A DNA stretch of 64,000 nucleotides from Mycolicibacterium sp. S2-37 (GCF_017352375.1 NZ_JAFEVR010000008.1:402992-466991), one strand, 5' to 3'. Shown: positions 45,235-54,461, counted from the stretch's first letter. The notes: a model not told the origin generated them from the sequence alone. Made by a program: numbers and translations.

Positions 45235-45246
45235 TACACTCCGACC
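45235..45246 (+). promoter_or_regulatory. leaderless -10 box of the methyltransferase gene
   Basis: TACACT at 45235-45240, six bases before ATG 45247. Confidence 0.4.
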
Positions 45247-46035
45247 ATGGGTGCTCCTGTCGGACAGCCCACCCGCGGCACGACCGGCCACAACCGGCTG
45301 CGCCGCAGCGATCGCTGGCTGGTGCATTCGCGTCGCGTGCGCTCGGCCGTGCAGGCCGCCGCCGACCCGCTCGTCGTCGATCTCGGCTACGGCGCACGTC
45401 CGGTGACCACGCTGGAACTCGCCGCGCGGCTGCGCATGGTGCGCGGCGACGTCAGGGTCATCGGGCTGGAGATCCATCCCGACCGGGTCGCAACCGCGCG
45501 GGCGGCGGCACCCGAGGTGGAGTTCGCCCTCGGCGGTTTCGAATTGGCGGGGCTGCGGCCGGTGCTGGTCCGGGCGTTCAACGTGCTGCGCCAGTATCCG
45601 CTCGAGGCCGTGACCGGCGCCTGGACCACGATGCAGACCCGGCTGGCGCCGGGCGGGCTGATCGTCGACGGCACCTGCGACGAACTGGGCCGGCGCTGCG
45701 CCTGGGTGCTGCTCGACCGGACCGGACCGGTGAGCCTGACGCTGGCCTGCGACCCGTTCGCCATCGACCGTCCGTCGGATCTGGCCGAGCGGCTACCGAA
45801 GGTGCTGATCCACCACAACGTCGCGGGGCAACCCATCCACGCGCTGCTCGGCGCTGCCGACCGGGCCTGGGCCACCGCCGCCGGTCACGGCGTCTTCGGT
45901 CCGCGGATCCGCTGGCGCGCCATGCTCGACCTGCTGAGCGCCGAGGGTTACCCCGTCGAGCCGCCGCGGCGCCGTCTGCGCGACGGCGTGCTCACGGTGC
46001 CGTGGGCGGCGGTTGCGCCCGCGCAGCGCCCGTAG
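45247..46035 (+). CDS. class I SAM methyltransferase-like protein
   Basis: 262 residues. VVDLGYGARPVTTLELAARL is motif I of a SAM-binding Rossmann fold and VRVIGLEIHPDRVATAR the ribose-binding acidic end; GGLIVDGTCDELGRRCAWVLL follows later. The GYGARP is a variant of the usual G-x-G-x-G. The long N-terminal frame upstream is the other strand's shadow. Substrate unknown; the neighbouring amidohydrolase gene has its own promoter inside the stop codon of this one. Confidence 0.75.
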   Translation: MGAPVGQPTRGTTGHNRLRRSDRWLVHSRRVRSAVQAAADPLVVDLGYGARPVTTLELAARLRMVRGDVRVIGLEIHPDRVATARAAAPEVEFALGGFELAGLRPVLVRAFNVLRQYPLEAVTGAWTTMQTRLAPGGLIVDGTCDELGRRCAWVLLDRTGPVSLTLACDPFAIDRPSDLAERLPKVLIHHNVAGQPIHALLGAADRAWATAAGHGVFGPRIRWRAMLDLLSAEGYPVEPPRRRLRDGVLTVPWAAVAPAQRP

Positions 46036-46045
46036 GCTCGGAAAC
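46033..46045 (+). promoter_or_regulatory. leaderless -10 box of the amidohydrolase gene
   Basis: TAGGCT at 46033-46038, seven bases before ATG 46046. Its first three bases are the TAG stop of the methyltransferase gene, so the box and the stop codon are the same bases. Confidence 0.45.
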
Positions 46046-46861
46046 ATGCGGATAGCCCTTGCGCAGATCGTCAGCGGCACGGACCCGGCGCAGAACCTCG
46101 AGGTGGTCGCGGACGCCACTCGCCGCGCTGCCGAAGCGGGCGCCCGGCTGGTGCTGTTCCCCGAGGCGACGATGTGCCGCTTCGGGGTGCCGCTGGGTCC
46201 GATCGCCGAACCGCTCGACGGGCCGTGGGCGGACGGGGTGCGCTCGATCGCCGAACGCTGCGGCCTCACCGTGGTCGCCGGGATGTACACCCCCAGCGGC
46301 GACGGCCGTGTCACCAACACGCTGCTGGCCGTCGGCGGCGGCGTGGACACCCACTATCACAAGATCCACCTCTACGACGCCTTTGGCTTCCTCGAATCCC
46401 GCACTGTCGCAGCCGGTTCGGCGCCCACCCTGATCGACGTGGACGGCGTCGGGGTGGGGTTGACCACCTGTTACGACATCCGCTTCCCCGAGCTCTACGT
46501 CGAGCTCGCCCGCCGCGGCGCCCAGCTGATCACGGTGCACGCATCCTGGGGCGCCGGGCCGGGCAAGCTCGACCAGTGGGCGCTGCTCGCCCGGGCCAGG
46601 GCGCTGGACACCACCGGCTTCATCGCCGCCGTCGACCAGGCCTATCCGGGAGACGAGGTCGCCGCGTCCGGGCCGACCGGGGTTGGCGGCAGCCTCGTCG
46701 CCTCAGCCGTCGGCGAGGTCCTGGTCAGCGCGGGTGCCGAACCCGATCTGCTCGTCACCGACCTGGACTTCGATGCTGCCCGGAAGGTGCGCGACACCAT
46801 CGCGGTGCTGGACAACCGATCGGTCGACGCGGTCTCGGGTAAGGCAGAATCCCGGGGATGA
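46046..46861 (+). CDS. carbon-nitrogen hydrolase (nitrilase superfamily, Rv0480c-like)
   Basis: 271 residues with the complete Glu-Lys-Cys triad: LFPEATMCRF (Glu), YHKIHLYDAF (Lys) and LTTCYDIRFPEL (Cys). It belongs to the Nit1/omega-amidase branch and probably hydrolyses amides, such as deaminated glutathione-like or omega-amide substrates. It is co-transcribed with the LmeA-like gene, whose ATG overlaps its stop. Confidence 0.88.
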   Translation: MRIALAQIVSGTDPAQNLEVVADATRRAAEAGARLVLFPEATMCRFGVPLGPIAEPLDGPWADGVRSIAERCGLTVVAGMYTPSGDGRVTNTLLAVGGGVDTHYHKIHLYDAFGFLESRTVAAGSAPTLIDVDGVGVGLTTCYDIRFPELYVELARRGAQLITVHASWGAGPGKLDQWALLARARALDTTGFIAAVDQAYPGDEVAASGPTGVGGSLVASAVGEVLVSAGAEPDLLVTDLDFDAARKVRDTIAVLDNRSVDAVSGKAESRG

Positions 46862-47754
46862 CTGATCCCTGGGCCCGTCCGGCCAACCAGCCGCCAGTCC
46901 CGCCTGCGCCGCCCTTCTCCCCCGGTGGCTCCCCAGCCGGCCCGCCTCAGGGAGCGGCGCCGGTGGGGACCGATCCGGGCGGACCCCCGCCGCAGGGTCC
47001 GGGCTTCGCGGCCAAGATCAAGGACATCTTCAGCGATCCGCTGTCGATCGTGCTCGCCGTGGTCATCGTGGTGGCCCTGATCGCGGCCGGATTGCTCGGT
47101 GGCGAGCTGTACGCCCGCAGCCGCGCCGATGACGTCGTCTCCCGCGTGGTGTCGTGCGTGGTCCAGGACGAGGCGTCCGCGTCGTTCGGTGCGTTGCCGC
47201 CCTTCCTGCTGCAACACATGACCGGGCACTACACGAACATCAACATCGAGACGGCGGGCAATCAGATCCGAGACGCCAAGGGTATGAAGGTCGCGATCGA
47301 CATCAAGGACGTCCGGATCGAAGACACCGCCGACTCCAGCGGCACGGTCGGCTCGCTCGCGGCGAACATCACCTGGTCGGCCGACGGCATCAAGCAGACC
47401 GTCCAGGACGCGATCCCGCTGTTCGGCAGCTTCCTCAGCGGTGTGACCACCAACCCGTCCGCCGGCACCATCGAACTCGAGGGCGCGCTGGGAACCATCA
47501 CCGCCAAACCACAGGTCAGCAATGGGGGCATCGCGCTGCAGGTCACCAACCTGACCGGATTGGGCTTCACGTTGCCTCGTGAGGCCGTGCAGCCGGCGCT
47601 GGACGCCTTCACCGCCGAACTGACGCAGAACTACCCGATGGACATCAAGGCCGAGCGCGTCGCGGTCACCGATACCGGTGTCACCGCGCTGTTCTCGACG
47701 CAGAACGCCAAGATGCCCAAGGGCGGCGAGGACCCCTGCTTCAACGGCATCTGA
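46858..47754 (+). CDS. LmeA-family lipid-binding protein (Rv0479c-like)
   Basis: 298 residues: a proline-rich cytoplasmic N-terminus (PPVPPAPPFSPGGSPAG), one membrane helix (IVLAVVIVVALIAAGLLGGEL), and a DUF2993 extracytoplasmic domain (TLPREAVQPALDAFTAELTQNYP; RVAVTDTGVTALFS). LmeA proteins bind phospholipids and are needed for lipomannan mannan elongation in mycobacteria. ATG 46858 overlaps the upstream gene by four bases. This copy has a membrane anchor rather than a cleaved signal. Confidence 0.82.
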   Translation: MTDPWARPANQPPVPPAPPFSPGGSPAGPPQGAAPVGTDPGGPPPQGPGFAAKIKDIFSDPLSIVLAVVIVVALIAAGLLGGELYARSRADDVVSRVVSCVVQDEASASFGALPPFLLQHMTGHYTNINIETAGNQIRDAKGMKVAIDIKDVRIEDTADSSGTVGSLAANITWSADGIKQTVQDAIPLFGSFLSGVTTNPSAGTIELEGALGTITAKPQVSNGGIALQVTNLTGLGFTLPREAVQPALDAFTAELTQNYPMDIKAERVAVTDTGVTALFSTQNAKMPKGGEDPCFNGI

Positions 47755-47772
47755 ACCGGCCCTGAGGTTCAG
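47751..47772. terminator. bidirectional hairpin between LmeA-like gene and deoC
   Basis: CTGAACC (47751-47757), loop of eight bases, GGTTCAG (47766-47772): a perfect 7-bp stem between two convergent stops, overlapping both. No U-tract follows, as is usual for mycobacterial hairpins. Termination in both directions is inferred. Confidence 0.5.
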
Positions 47773-48461
47773 CCCGGCAATGGGTCGAGGCCGTCGAGCA
47801 CGGCGCGGGTGCCGGACAGTCCCAGTCGGGTGGCACCCGCGTCGAGCATGGCCACCGCGTCGGCGGCCGTACGGATGCCTCCACTGGCCTTGACCTCGAG
47901 GCGCGGCGAGACCGTGGCGGCCATGATCTCGACCGCGGCCACCGAGGCGCCGCCGCAGGGATGGAAACCCGTTGAGGTCTTGACGAATTCGGCGTCGGCG
48001 TCAGCGGCGGCCCGGCAGGCGCCGACGAGCGCCTGTTCGCCCGCGATCTGCAGCAGCGCGGCGGATTCGACGATGACCTTGAGCACGGTGTGTTCACCGA
48101 TGGCGGTGCGCACCGCGGCGATGTCGGCGCGCACGGCGTCGAAGTCGCCGCTGAGGGCAGCACCCACGTCGATCACCATGTCGATCTCGCCGGCGCCCGC
48201 GGCGACGGCATAGGCGGCCTCCTGGGCCTTGACCGCAGGAAGGTGCTTACCGGAGGGGAATCCCACGACGGCGGCGATAGCGACGTCGGGCGGTTGCGCG
48301 CGTCTGGCGGCGGGCACCATCGACGGCGACACGCAGGCCGCGTAGACGCCGAGGCCGCCGGCCTCGGCCATCAGTGCGGCGACGTCGGCTTCGGTGGCCT
48401 CGGGTTTGAGCAGGGTGTGGTCGACCAGATCAGCGACGGCGCGGCGGTTCCAACGCCCCAT
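47769..48461 (-). CDS. deoC: deoxyribose-phosphate aldolase
   Basis: 230-residue class I aldolase cleaving 2-deoxyribose-5-phosphate to glyceraldehyde-3-phosphate and acetaldehyde. [26 protein letters not shown], and the Schiff-base lysine in [11 protein letters not shown] are visible; [18 protein letters not shown] gives the second active-site lysine. ATG 48461 shares one base with the upstream stop. Corresponds to Rv0478. Confidence 0.95.
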   Translation of the reverse strand: MGRWNRRAVADLVDHTLLKPEATEADVAALMAEAGGLGVYAACVSPSMVPAARRAQPPDVAIAAVVGFPSGKHLPAVKAQEAAYAVAAGAGEIDMVIDVGAALSGDFDAVRADIAAVRTAIGEHTVLKVIVESAALLQIAGEQALVGACRAAADADAEFVKTSTGFHPCGGASVAAVEIMAATVSPRLEVKASGGIRTAADAVAMLDAGATRLGLSGTRAVLDGLDPLPG

Positions 48462-48883
48462 CAGAACGGCTCTTCGGTGCCGCCGGGGTTGCATCCGGCC
48501 GCCAGCATGGTGGTCGGGTCGACCTCGGGCCGCCACGGCTCGAGGTTCCAGCTCGTCTTACCCGGCTGCGCCAGTTCCGCATATTGCCAGTGGCAGACGA
48601 ACTGCTCACGCATACCCGGGATGTCGGCGTCGGGCGCCGCGGCGAGGACCTGGCTCCAGGCCTGGTCGGCCTGTGCGACGGTGCCCGCCTGCCGGGCGGC
48701 CTGGCGGGCGGCGGCGGTCGGATACACCCGCAGGCTCGACAGATCGCCCCATTTCGCCCAGACGACGTGGTCGACATAGCCGGGGACGGCGGGCTGGGCG
48801 ACCGCGACCGGCGCGGCGGCGAAGGTCAGCAGCGAGACGAAAGCGGTTGCGACAGAGAGCATTGGCAACTTGATTCGGTGCAC
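48461..48883 (-). CDS. secreted DUF2599-type protein (Rv0477-like)
   Basis: 140 residues with a signal peptide ([24 protein letters not shown]) and a mature domain rich in Trp ([43 protein letters not shown]) with two cysteines. Secreted or periplasmic, function unknown. GTG 48883 was chosen as it directly precedes the signal; ATG 48862 is an alternative. Coupled to deoC by a TGATG junction. Confidence 0.82.
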   Translation of the reverse strand: MHRIKLPMLSVATAFVSLLTFAAAPVAVAQPAVPGYVDHVVWAKWGDLSSLRVYPTAAARQAARQAGTVAQADQAWSQVLAAAPDADIPGMREQFVCHWQYAELAQPGKTSWNLEPWRPEVDPTTMLAAGCNPGGTEEPF

Positions 48884-48887
48884 CGGC

Positions 48888-49172
48888 CTAACGGGACTTC
48901 CCCTGGATCTCCAGGATCTTGGGGCGCACGTCGACCAGGTAGACACCGCACGCGCAGGCGCAGATCGCGGCACCGAACGCATCGCGGAACAACAGCAGCA
49001 GGACCACGCCGCCGCCGAGGATGGCCAACCACACCGGCTTGGTGAGCTTTCCGGCCGCGGTGTAGGCGTCGGGACGCTGCATCGCGGCGTGCACGAACGA
49101 GTAGACGCCAACGACGAGCACGAGCAGGACGAGCCCCAGAATGATGACGCCCGCAAGGTCGGCAAGTATCAC
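48888..49172 (-). CDS. DUF2516-like membrane protein (Rv0476)
   Basis: 94 residues with three hydrophobic helices ([59 protein letters not shown]) and a charged C-terminal helix. Function unknown; conserved in mycobacteria beside hbhA. Four bases separate its stop from the secreted protein gene start. Confidence 0.82.
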   Translation of the reverse strand: MILADLAGVIILGLVLLVLVVGVYSFVHAAMQRPDAYTAAGKLTKPVWLAILGGGVVLLLLFRDAFGAAICACACGVYLVDVRPKILEIQGKSR

Positions 49173-49209
49173 CTCACCAGCCTATGCGGGCGCCATCGCC
49201 TGCGTCGAA

Positions 49210-49848
49210 TTACTTCTGGGTGACCTTCTTGGCAGCGGGCGCCTTCTTGGCGGCCGGGGCCTTCTTGGCGGCCGGGGCCTTCTTGGCCGGGGCGGGCGCC
49301 GGAGCCTTGACGGCGGCTGCCTTGACCGGTTCGGCGGCCTCTTCGGTGCGCTTGGGCAGCTCGACGCCGACCAGCTTGGCGGCACGCTCGCCGACGGCGC
49401 GGGTCTGCGAGGCAACGGTGCCGAGGGCCTGCTCGGTCAGCTCGACGGCCTGGTCGGTGTAGGTCTCGACCCGGTTGGCGGCGTCGCCCAGGGCCGGCTG
49501 GCTGCGGAGGCGCTCGAGGGCGGCCTCGCCGCGCTCGACGAGCTTGGCGTAGGTGCTCTGCGCGGCGTCGGCGTAGCCCTCGGCGGCCTTGCGCAGCTCA
49601 TCGGTGGTCAGCCGGTCGCGCAGGTCGTTGACCTGGGCGGGCAGCTCTTCCTGCAGCTTGTTGATCCGGGCCCGGCTCTCCTCGACGCGGCTGTTGGCGT
49701 CGGTGCGGGCCTCTTCTGCACGGTCGCGCAGGGTGGTGACGATTTCGTTGACGGTGGCAAGAGCCAGGTCGGCAGCGCCTACTGCAGCGAGCAGCGGGGC
49801 CTTGAGGTCTTCGATGTCGACCTGGTTGCGGTCGGTGTTCTCAGCCAT
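49210..49848 (-). CDS. hbhA: heparin-binding hemagglutinin HbhA
   Basis: 212 residues: a helical N-terminus, a long coiled coil (about 20-130; [23 protein letters not shown]), and a lysine-rich C-terminal tail with KKAPAAKK repeats that binds heparan sulfate and DNA. No signal peptide. In pathogens it is a surface adhesin; in environmental mycobacteria it binds lipid domains and affects replication coordination. ATG 49848 follows an AGGA site and overlaps the XRE gene upstream by eight bases. Corresponds to Rv0475. Confidence 0.93.
   Translation of the reverse strand: MAENTDRNQVDIEDLKAPLLAAVGAADLALATVNEIVTTLRDRAEEARTDANSRVEESRARINKLQEELPAQVNDLRDRLTTDELRKAAEGYADAAQSTYAKLVERGEAALERLRSQPALGDAANRVETYTDQAVELTEQALGTVASQTRAVGERAAKLVGVELPKRTEEAAEPVKAAAVKAPAPAPAKKAPAAKKAPAAKKAPAAKKVTQK
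49226..49297. repeat. four tandem 18-bp units in hbhA
   Basis: Units start at 49226, 49244, 49262 and 49280; the middle two are identical (TTCTTGGCGGCCGGGGCC), the outer two diverge. In protein they give the [10 protein letters not shown] repeats of the heparin-binding tail. Copy number can change by slippage, altering tail length. Confidence 0.75.
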
Positions 49849-50329
49849 GTCGGATGTCCTTTCCAAGATCTTCTGGGTTGGTGTGCTCCAGTCCGCCGCT
49901 GAGCTGGTCTGCGTCAGTCGCCGGTACCTCGTCTACGTCGCCGCTCACGCCGGCCTCGGCGAGTGCTTCGTTCTGCTGACAGAACGACGTGTAGATGTCG
50001 AGCAGCACGTGCTTCTGCCGCTCGGTGATCGCCGCATCGTTGACGATGGCGTCGCGGACCTCGCTGGGCTCGCTGGGCTCGAGGATCCCGGCTCGCACGT
50101 AGAGCACTTCGGCAGAGACCCGCAACGCCTTGGCGATCTGGCTGAGAACATCGGCGGACGGCTTCCGCAACCCCCGCTCGATCTGGCTGAGGTACGGATT
50201 GCTCACGCCGGCCTTCTCGGCCAGTTGCCGCACGGACACCTGCGCCGCTTCGCGCTGACTCCGGATGAAGCTCCCGATGTCCTGCGCCGCGTTGGTCACG
50301 ACGGCGGCAAGATTCTCGTCCTGCGGCAT
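49841..50329 (-). CDS. XRE-family regulator (Rv0474-like)
   Basis: 162 residues with a Cro/XRE HTH at about 17-75 ([30 protein letters not shown]) and a helical C-terminal ligand domain. It probably regulates itself and the overlapping hbhA gene. In M. tuberculosis, Rv0474 is reported as a copper-responsive repressor. A palindrome upstream (50390-50415) is the likely site. Its stop overlaps the hbhA start. Confidence 0.87.
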   Translation of the reverse strand: MPQDENLAAVVTNAAQDIGSFIRSQREAAQVSVRQLAEKAGVSNPYLSQIERGLRKPSADVLSQIAKALRVSAEVLYVRAGILEPSEPSEVRDAIVNDAAITERQKHVLLDIYTSFCQQNEALAEAGVSGDVDEVPATDADQLSGGLEHTNPEDLGKDIRHG

Positions 50330-50389
50330 CCGCGGCCCCCTCGAAGCGTGTGGTGTCCGATAGCGACAGAATCCACCGTACGCGGGGGT

Positions 50390-50415
50390 GCTAACTATTG
50401 CAAGCAGTAGTTAGC
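50390..50415. promoter_or_regulatory. 26-bp palindrome GCTAACTA-N10-TAGTTAGC
   Basis: GCTAACTA (50390-50397), spacer TTGCAAGCAG, TAGTTAGC (50408-50415). Arms match over 8 bp and the site is in the gap upstream of the XRE gene start (50329) and next to the 3' end of the DUF445 gene. The spacer contains TTGCAA, itself a palindrome. Binding by the XRE protein is inferred. Confidence 0.55.
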
Positions 50416-50420
50416 GCAGG

Positions 50421-51752
50421 TCAGAAGACTAGCTGGGCTATGGAATAGATGATCAGGCCGGCCAGCGACCCCACCACCGTGCCGTTGATCCGGATGAACT
50501 GCAGGTCGCGGCCGACGTGGAGTTCGATCCGGTCGCTGGCCTCCTCGGCGTCCCAGCGCTGCACGGTGTCGGTGACGATCGTGGTGATCTCGGCACCGTA
50601 TTCGGCGACGACGTGCTGGGCACCGCGGATGATCCAGTTGTCGACCTTGGTGCGCAGATCGGCGTCGTCGCGCAAACTCTCACCGACGCGCATGACGGTG
50701 TCGGCGATGCGGGCGCGCAACGTCGAGGACGGGTCGTCGACCGATTCGAGGATGATCCGCTTCGCGGCGGTCCACGCGGTCTCGGCGGCCCGGGCCACCT
50801 CGTCGCGGGCCATGATCTGTTCCTTGACGTTCTCCGCCCGCGCGATGGTGGCCTCGTCGTTCTGCAGATCGTCGGCGAAATCGAACAGGAAGCGGGTGGC
50901 CGACCGGCGCAGCTCGTGGTCGGGGTTGCGGCGCACCTTGTCGGTGAAGTCCATCAGCTCGCGGTGGATCCGGTCGCCCACGAGGTGGTCCACCCACCGC
51001 GGCGACCACTGAGGCGAATCGCGCTGGATCACCCGCTCGATCACCTCGCCGGCGTTAAGCGACCATTCGAACGCGCGGTCGGCGAGCAGCTGGATCAGCG
51101 CCTCCTGACGACCCTCGGCCAGCATCTGGGAGAGCACCCGGCCCACCGGCGGACCCCACTGCGGTTCGGCGATGCGCTTGATGATCATCCGGTCGAGGAC
51201 CTGCTGGACGTCGTCGTCGCGCAGCATCTCCACCAGGACGCGCAACACGTTGGAGGCCTCCGTGGCGACCCGTTCGGCATGGCCGCGGTCACAGAGCCAT
51301 CTGCCCACCCGGCCTGCGACGTCGGCGTCACGCAGTTTGGTCTCGACGTTCGCCGGAGAAAGGAAGTTCTCGCGGATGAACTCGCCCAGCCCCTCGCCGA
51401 GTTGATCCTTCTTGCGCTTGATGATCGCGGTGTGCGGGATCGGGATCCCGAGCGGATGGCGGAACAACGCGGTGACGGCGAACCAGTCGGCCAGTGCGCC
51501 GACCATGCCCGCCTCGGCGGCCGCGCGGACATATCCCACCCAGCCGGGGGCGCCGTGCGACTGCGCCCAGGTGCAGATCAGGAAGATGGCCGTGGCCCCG
51601 AGCAGAAAGCTCAACGCCACCGCCTTCATTCGCCGCAGACCGCGGCGGCGTTCGGCGTCGGCGGCCGAGTCGGCGCCGGCGAGCGCATCCGCGAAACTGG
51701 TCCGGGCGGGAGCGGCGCCGGTGTCGGTTCTGTGAGCCACGCCGTCCATCAT
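50421..51752 (-). CDS. DUF445 membrane protein (Rv0473-like)
   Basis: 443 residues: a soluble N-terminus, two helices (VALSFLLGATAIFLICTWA; VGALADWFAVTALF), a long helical domain (about 110-400) and a final hydrophobic segment (VGSLAGLIIYSIAQLVF). GALADWFAVTALFRHPLGIPIPHT is the DUF445 signature. Function unknown. ATG 51752 was chosen (51749 also possible); the longer frame is unsupported. Divergent from madR. Confidence 0.83.
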   Translation of the reverse strand: MMDGVAHRTDTGAAPARTSFADALAGADSAADAERRRGLRRMKAVALSFLLGATAIFLICTWAQSHGAPGWVGYVRAAAEAGMVGALADWFAVTALFRHPLGIPIPHTAIIKRKKDQLGEGLGEFIRENFLSPANVETKLRDADVAGRVGRWLCDRGHAERVATEASNVLRVLVEMLRDDDVQQVLDRMIIKRIAEPQWGPPVGRVLSQMLAEGRQEALIQLLADRAFEWSLNAGEVIERVIQRDSPQWSPRWVDHLVGDRIHRELMDFTDKVRRNPDHELRRSATRFLFDFADDLQNDEATIARAENVKEQIMARDEVARAAETAWTAAKRIILESVDDPSSTLRARIADTVMRVGESLRDDADLRTKVDNWIIRGAQHVVAEYGAEITTIVTDTVQRWDAEEASDRIELHVGRDLQFIRINGTVVGSLAGLIIYSIAQLVF

Positions 51753-51844
51753 CCCGTACCTCCCGGTGGCGCCCGGTCCGACGAGCCCGGTGTACAAGAT
51801 CGGCCTTACTATGTGGGAACACGAGGAACGGACTGACAGGGAAC

Positions 51845-52549
51845 GTGGCACAGCAGACCGAGTCGGTGCCGGTGAAGACCGACGGACGTAAGCGGCGCTG
51901 GCATCAGCACAAGGTCGACCGCCGCAACGAGCTGGTCGACGGCACCCTCGAGGCCATCCGGCGACGCGGCAGCAACGTCAGCATGGATGAGATCGCGGCC
52001 GAGATCGGGGTTTCCAAGACCGTGCTCTACCGCTACTTCGTCGACAAGAACGACCTCACCACCGCGGTGATGATGCGGTTCGCGCAGACCACTCTGATCC
52101 CGAACATGGCCGCCGCGCTGATGTCGAACCTCGACGGCTTCGACCTGACCCGCGAGATCATCAAGGTCTACGTCGAGACGGTGGCCAACGAACCGGAGCC
52201 CTACCGGTTCGTGATGGCCAACAACTCCGCGAGCAAGAGCAAGGCCGTCGCCGACTCCGAGCGGATCATCGCCCGAATGCTCGCGGTGATGCTGCGCCGC
52301 CGCATGAACGAGGCCGGGATGGACACCAAGGGCGTGGAGCCCTGGGCGTACCACATCGTCGGCGGCGTGCAGCTGGCCACGCACTCGTGGATGTCGAATC
52401 CCAGGATGAGCGCCGACGAGCTGATCGACTATCTGACGATGCTGTCCTGGAACGCGCTGTGCGGAATCGTCGAGGTGGGCGGATCGCTGGACAAGTTCCG
52501 GTCGATGGCCCATCCGTCCCCGATCCTGCCGCCGCGCCTGCTTGACTGA
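51845..52549 (+). CDS. madR: TetR-family regulator MadR-like (Rv0472c)
   Basis: 234 residues. TetR HTH at about 28-75 (LVDGTLEAIRRRGSNVSMDEIAAEIGVSKTVLYRYF) followed by a ligand domain. Rv0472c is MadR, an acyl-CoA-responsive repressor of mycolic acid desaturases; likeness and position support that assignment. GTG 51845. A TACTAT box lies about 35 bp upstream, so this transcript has a leader. ppk2 follows closely. Confidence 0.87.
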   Translation: MAQQTESVPVKTDGRKRRWHQHKVDRRNELVDGTLEAIRRRGSNVSMDEIAAEIGVSKTVLYRYFVDKNDLTTAVMMRFAQTTLIPNMAAALMSNLDGFDLTREIIKVYVETVANEPEPYRFVMANNSASKSKAVADSERIIARMLAVMLRRRMNEAGMDTKGVEPWAYHIVGGVQLATHSWMSNPRMSADELIDYLTMLSWNALCGIVEVGGSLDKFRSMAHPSPILPPRLLD

Positions 52550-52553
52550 AGGC

Positions 52554-53414
52554 GTGACCGACGACCTGCCCGACCTGTGGACTCACGAGCCCCACAGCCA
52601 TCTGGCGTTCAAACCCGGCGACTCCGTCGCCGCCATCGACACCGGCGCGACGCCCGGATTTCAAGGATCCAAGACCGATGCGGCCAACCTGCTGTTTGAG
52701 CGCGCCGAACGATTCGCCGAACTCCAGGAGATGCTCTACGCCAACAGTCTGTCCGGCGACAACCGCAAGGTACTGCTGGTGCTGCAGGGGATGGACACCG
52801 CAGGCAAGGGCGGCATCGTCAAACACGTTGTCGGAGCCGGTAATCCACAGGGAATCCAGTACGCCAACTTCGGCAAGCCGACCGAGGAGGAGCTGGCACA
52901 CGACTTCCTGTGGCGCATCGAGCGCAAGCTGCCCACCCCGGGGCACATCGGCGTCTTCGACCGTTCCCACTACGAGGACGTGCTGATCGTGCGCGTGCAC
53001 GACCTGGTCGCACCTGAGATCTGGAGCACCCGGTACGACACCATCAACGACTTCGAGAAGCGGATCGCCCTCGATGGCACCACGATCGTCAAGGTGGCGA
53101 TGTTCGTCTCGCTCGACGAGCAGAAGAAGCGACTCGCCGAGCGCCTCGACCGGCCGGACAAGTACTGGAAGTACAACCCCGCCGACGTCGATGAGCGGAT
53201 GCTGTGGCCCCGATACCAGGAGGCCTACCAGGCGATGCTGGAACGGACCTCGACCGATTACGCGCCGTGGCATGTCATCCCCTGCGACCGCAAGTGGTAC
53301 GCACGGCTGGCCGTCACCGAGTTGCTCATCGAAGCGCTCGAAAGCCTCGACCTGTCCTGGCCGCCAGCGGATTTCGACGTCGAGGCAGAGAAGAAGCGAC
53401 TCGCGTCGGCCTGA
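52554..53414 (+). CDS. ppk2: polyphosphate kinase 2 family protein
   Basis: 286 residues of the PPK2 family, which transfers phosphate between polyphosphate and nucleoside phosphates. GMDTAGKGGIVKH (79-91) is the Walker A loop, VFDRSHYEDVLIVRVHD the Walker B region, and KYWKYNPADVDERMLWPRYQEAYQ the lid/base-binding part. Substrate class (NMP or NDP) cannot be told. The start is GTG 52554 or TTG 52542, which would overlap madR. The first 48-bp repeat element follows its stop by 14 bp. Confidence 0.9.
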   Translation: MTDDLPDLWTHEPHSHLAFKPGDSVAAIDTGATPGFQGSKTDAANLLFERAERFAELQEMLYANSLSGDNRKVLLVLQGMDTAGKGGIVKHVVGAGNPQGIQYANFGKPTEEELAHDFLWRIERKLPTPGHIGVFDRSHYEDVLIVRVHDLVAPEIWSTRYDTINDFEKRIALDGTTIVKVAMFVSLDEQKKRLAERLDRPDKYWKYNPADVDERMLWPRYQEAYQAMLERTSTDYAPWHVIPCDRKWYARLAVTELLIEALESLDLSWPPADFDVEAEKKRLASA

Positions 53415-53428
53415 CCTGTTCGCCGATT

Positions 53429-53476
53429 GCACGGTTGTTGACACCCTTTCTCGGGCGATGCGTACAACAACCGTGC
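53429..53476. repeat. 48-bp inverted-repeat element, copy 1
   Basis: GCACGGTTGTTG (53429-53440), 24-base spacer, CAACAACCGTGC (53465-53476). The spacer holds CTTTCTCGGGCGATG. It lies between ppk2 and the DUF559 gene. The strand-symmetric arms could form a 12-bp stem in RNA. Confidence 0.8.
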
Positions 53477-53548
53477 AGTGGCGGGGGTTCTGCACAGCCT
53501 CGCCAGTTGGCGTCGTGACCCCGCGTCCAGGTATCGCACGATGAGTAG

Positions 53549-54409
53549 GTGCGGTCGACGTTCATCCTCGCCACCGAGGCACTCGCGTCCGGGGAGCTGA
53601 CCCGACGAGACCTCCGACGGAGATACGCGAAAGTGCATCGCAACGTATATATCCGCAAGGGCACCGAGCTGACCGCACGAGACCGCGCCCGCGCGGCGTG
53701 GCTGTGGTCCGGTGAGCGTGCAACGCTCACGGGACACTCCGCTGCGGCGGTCCTCGGCGCCAGGTGGATACCGCACGGCGCACCCGTCGAACTCGCTCAC
53801 TCGAGGAGACCCGCGGCCAGAGGCATCATCGCCCGGTCGTACGCACTCGCCGACGACGAAAGGTGCGTCGTCGGTGGAATGCGCTGTACGACGCCTGCCC
53901 GAACGGCTTATGACCTCGGACGCCAATTCGATGGGCAGATGGGAGTGATCCGGATCGACGACCTGCTCAAGGCCACCGGCTGCACGGTCGACGACGTGCA
54001 GGAGATCGCCGCGAGGTATCCCGGAGCACGCGGAATTCGCAGGCTACGTAGAACACTCGATCTCGTCGATCCCGGCGCGGAGTCGCCACAGGAGACGCGG
54101 CTGCGGCTGCTTCTCGTGCGGGCGGGACTGCCACGCCCAGTCACGCAGATCCCTGTCACCGGCGAAGGAGGCCGCGTCGTGCGGCGCATCGACATGGGCT
54201 GGCCCGATGCAATGGTCGGGGTCGAGTACGACGGCGAGCAACACTTCACCGGTCCCGCCGACTACGCGAAGGACATCGAGCGGCTCGAATTCCTCGCCGA
54301 CAGAGGCTGGCTGATCGTCCGCGTCAGCGCTGTCCAACTTCGTTATCGCCAAGCGGAGGTGGTGCGACGCGCGCGTACCGCATTGGCGCGCCGAGCGCAC
54401 GGTTGTTGA
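53549..54409 (+). CDS. DUF559-type nuclease-like protein
   Basis: 286 residues from GTG 53549. The N-terminal part (LTRRDLRRRYAKVHRNVYIRKG and ATLTGHSAAAVLGARWIP) resembles the AbiEi-type domain; the C-terminus (RRIDMGWPDAMVGVEYDGEQH, then RLEFLADRGWLIVRVSA) is the DUF559 Vsr-like nuclease fold with the D...E-x-D arrangement. The last codons and TGA stop lie inside repeat copy 2 (RRAHGC then stop), so the element is part of the gene end. Such genes are common as lone copies in mycobacteria; function unknown. Confidence 0.8.
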   Translation: MRSTFILATEALASGELTRRDLRRRYAKVHRNVYIRKGTELTARDRARAAWLWSGERATLTGHSAAAVLGARWIPHGAPVELAHSRRPAARGIIARSYALADDERCVVGGMRCTTPARTAYDLGRQFDGQMGVIRIDDLLKATGCTVDDVQEIAARYPGARGIRRLRRTLDLVDPGAESPQETRLRLLLVRAGLPRPVTQIPVTGEGGRVVRRIDMGWPDAMVGVEYDGEQHFTGPADYAKDIERLEFLADRGWLIVRVSAVQLRYRQAEVVRRARTALARRAHGC

Positions 54410-54444
54410 CGCCCCTTCTCGGGCGATGGGTACAACAACCGTGC
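54397..54444. repeat. 48-bp inverted-repeat element, copy 2
   Basis: GCACGGTTGTTG (54397-54408), 24-base spacer, CAACAACCGTGC (54433-54444). Its spacer resembles copy 1 (CTTCTCGGGCGATG). It overlaps the stop of the DUF559 gene and lies just before the convergent fadB2 stop, so it may also terminate transcripts from both sides. Confidence 0.8.
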
Positions 54445-54461
54445 AGTCGGCGAAGAGTGCC

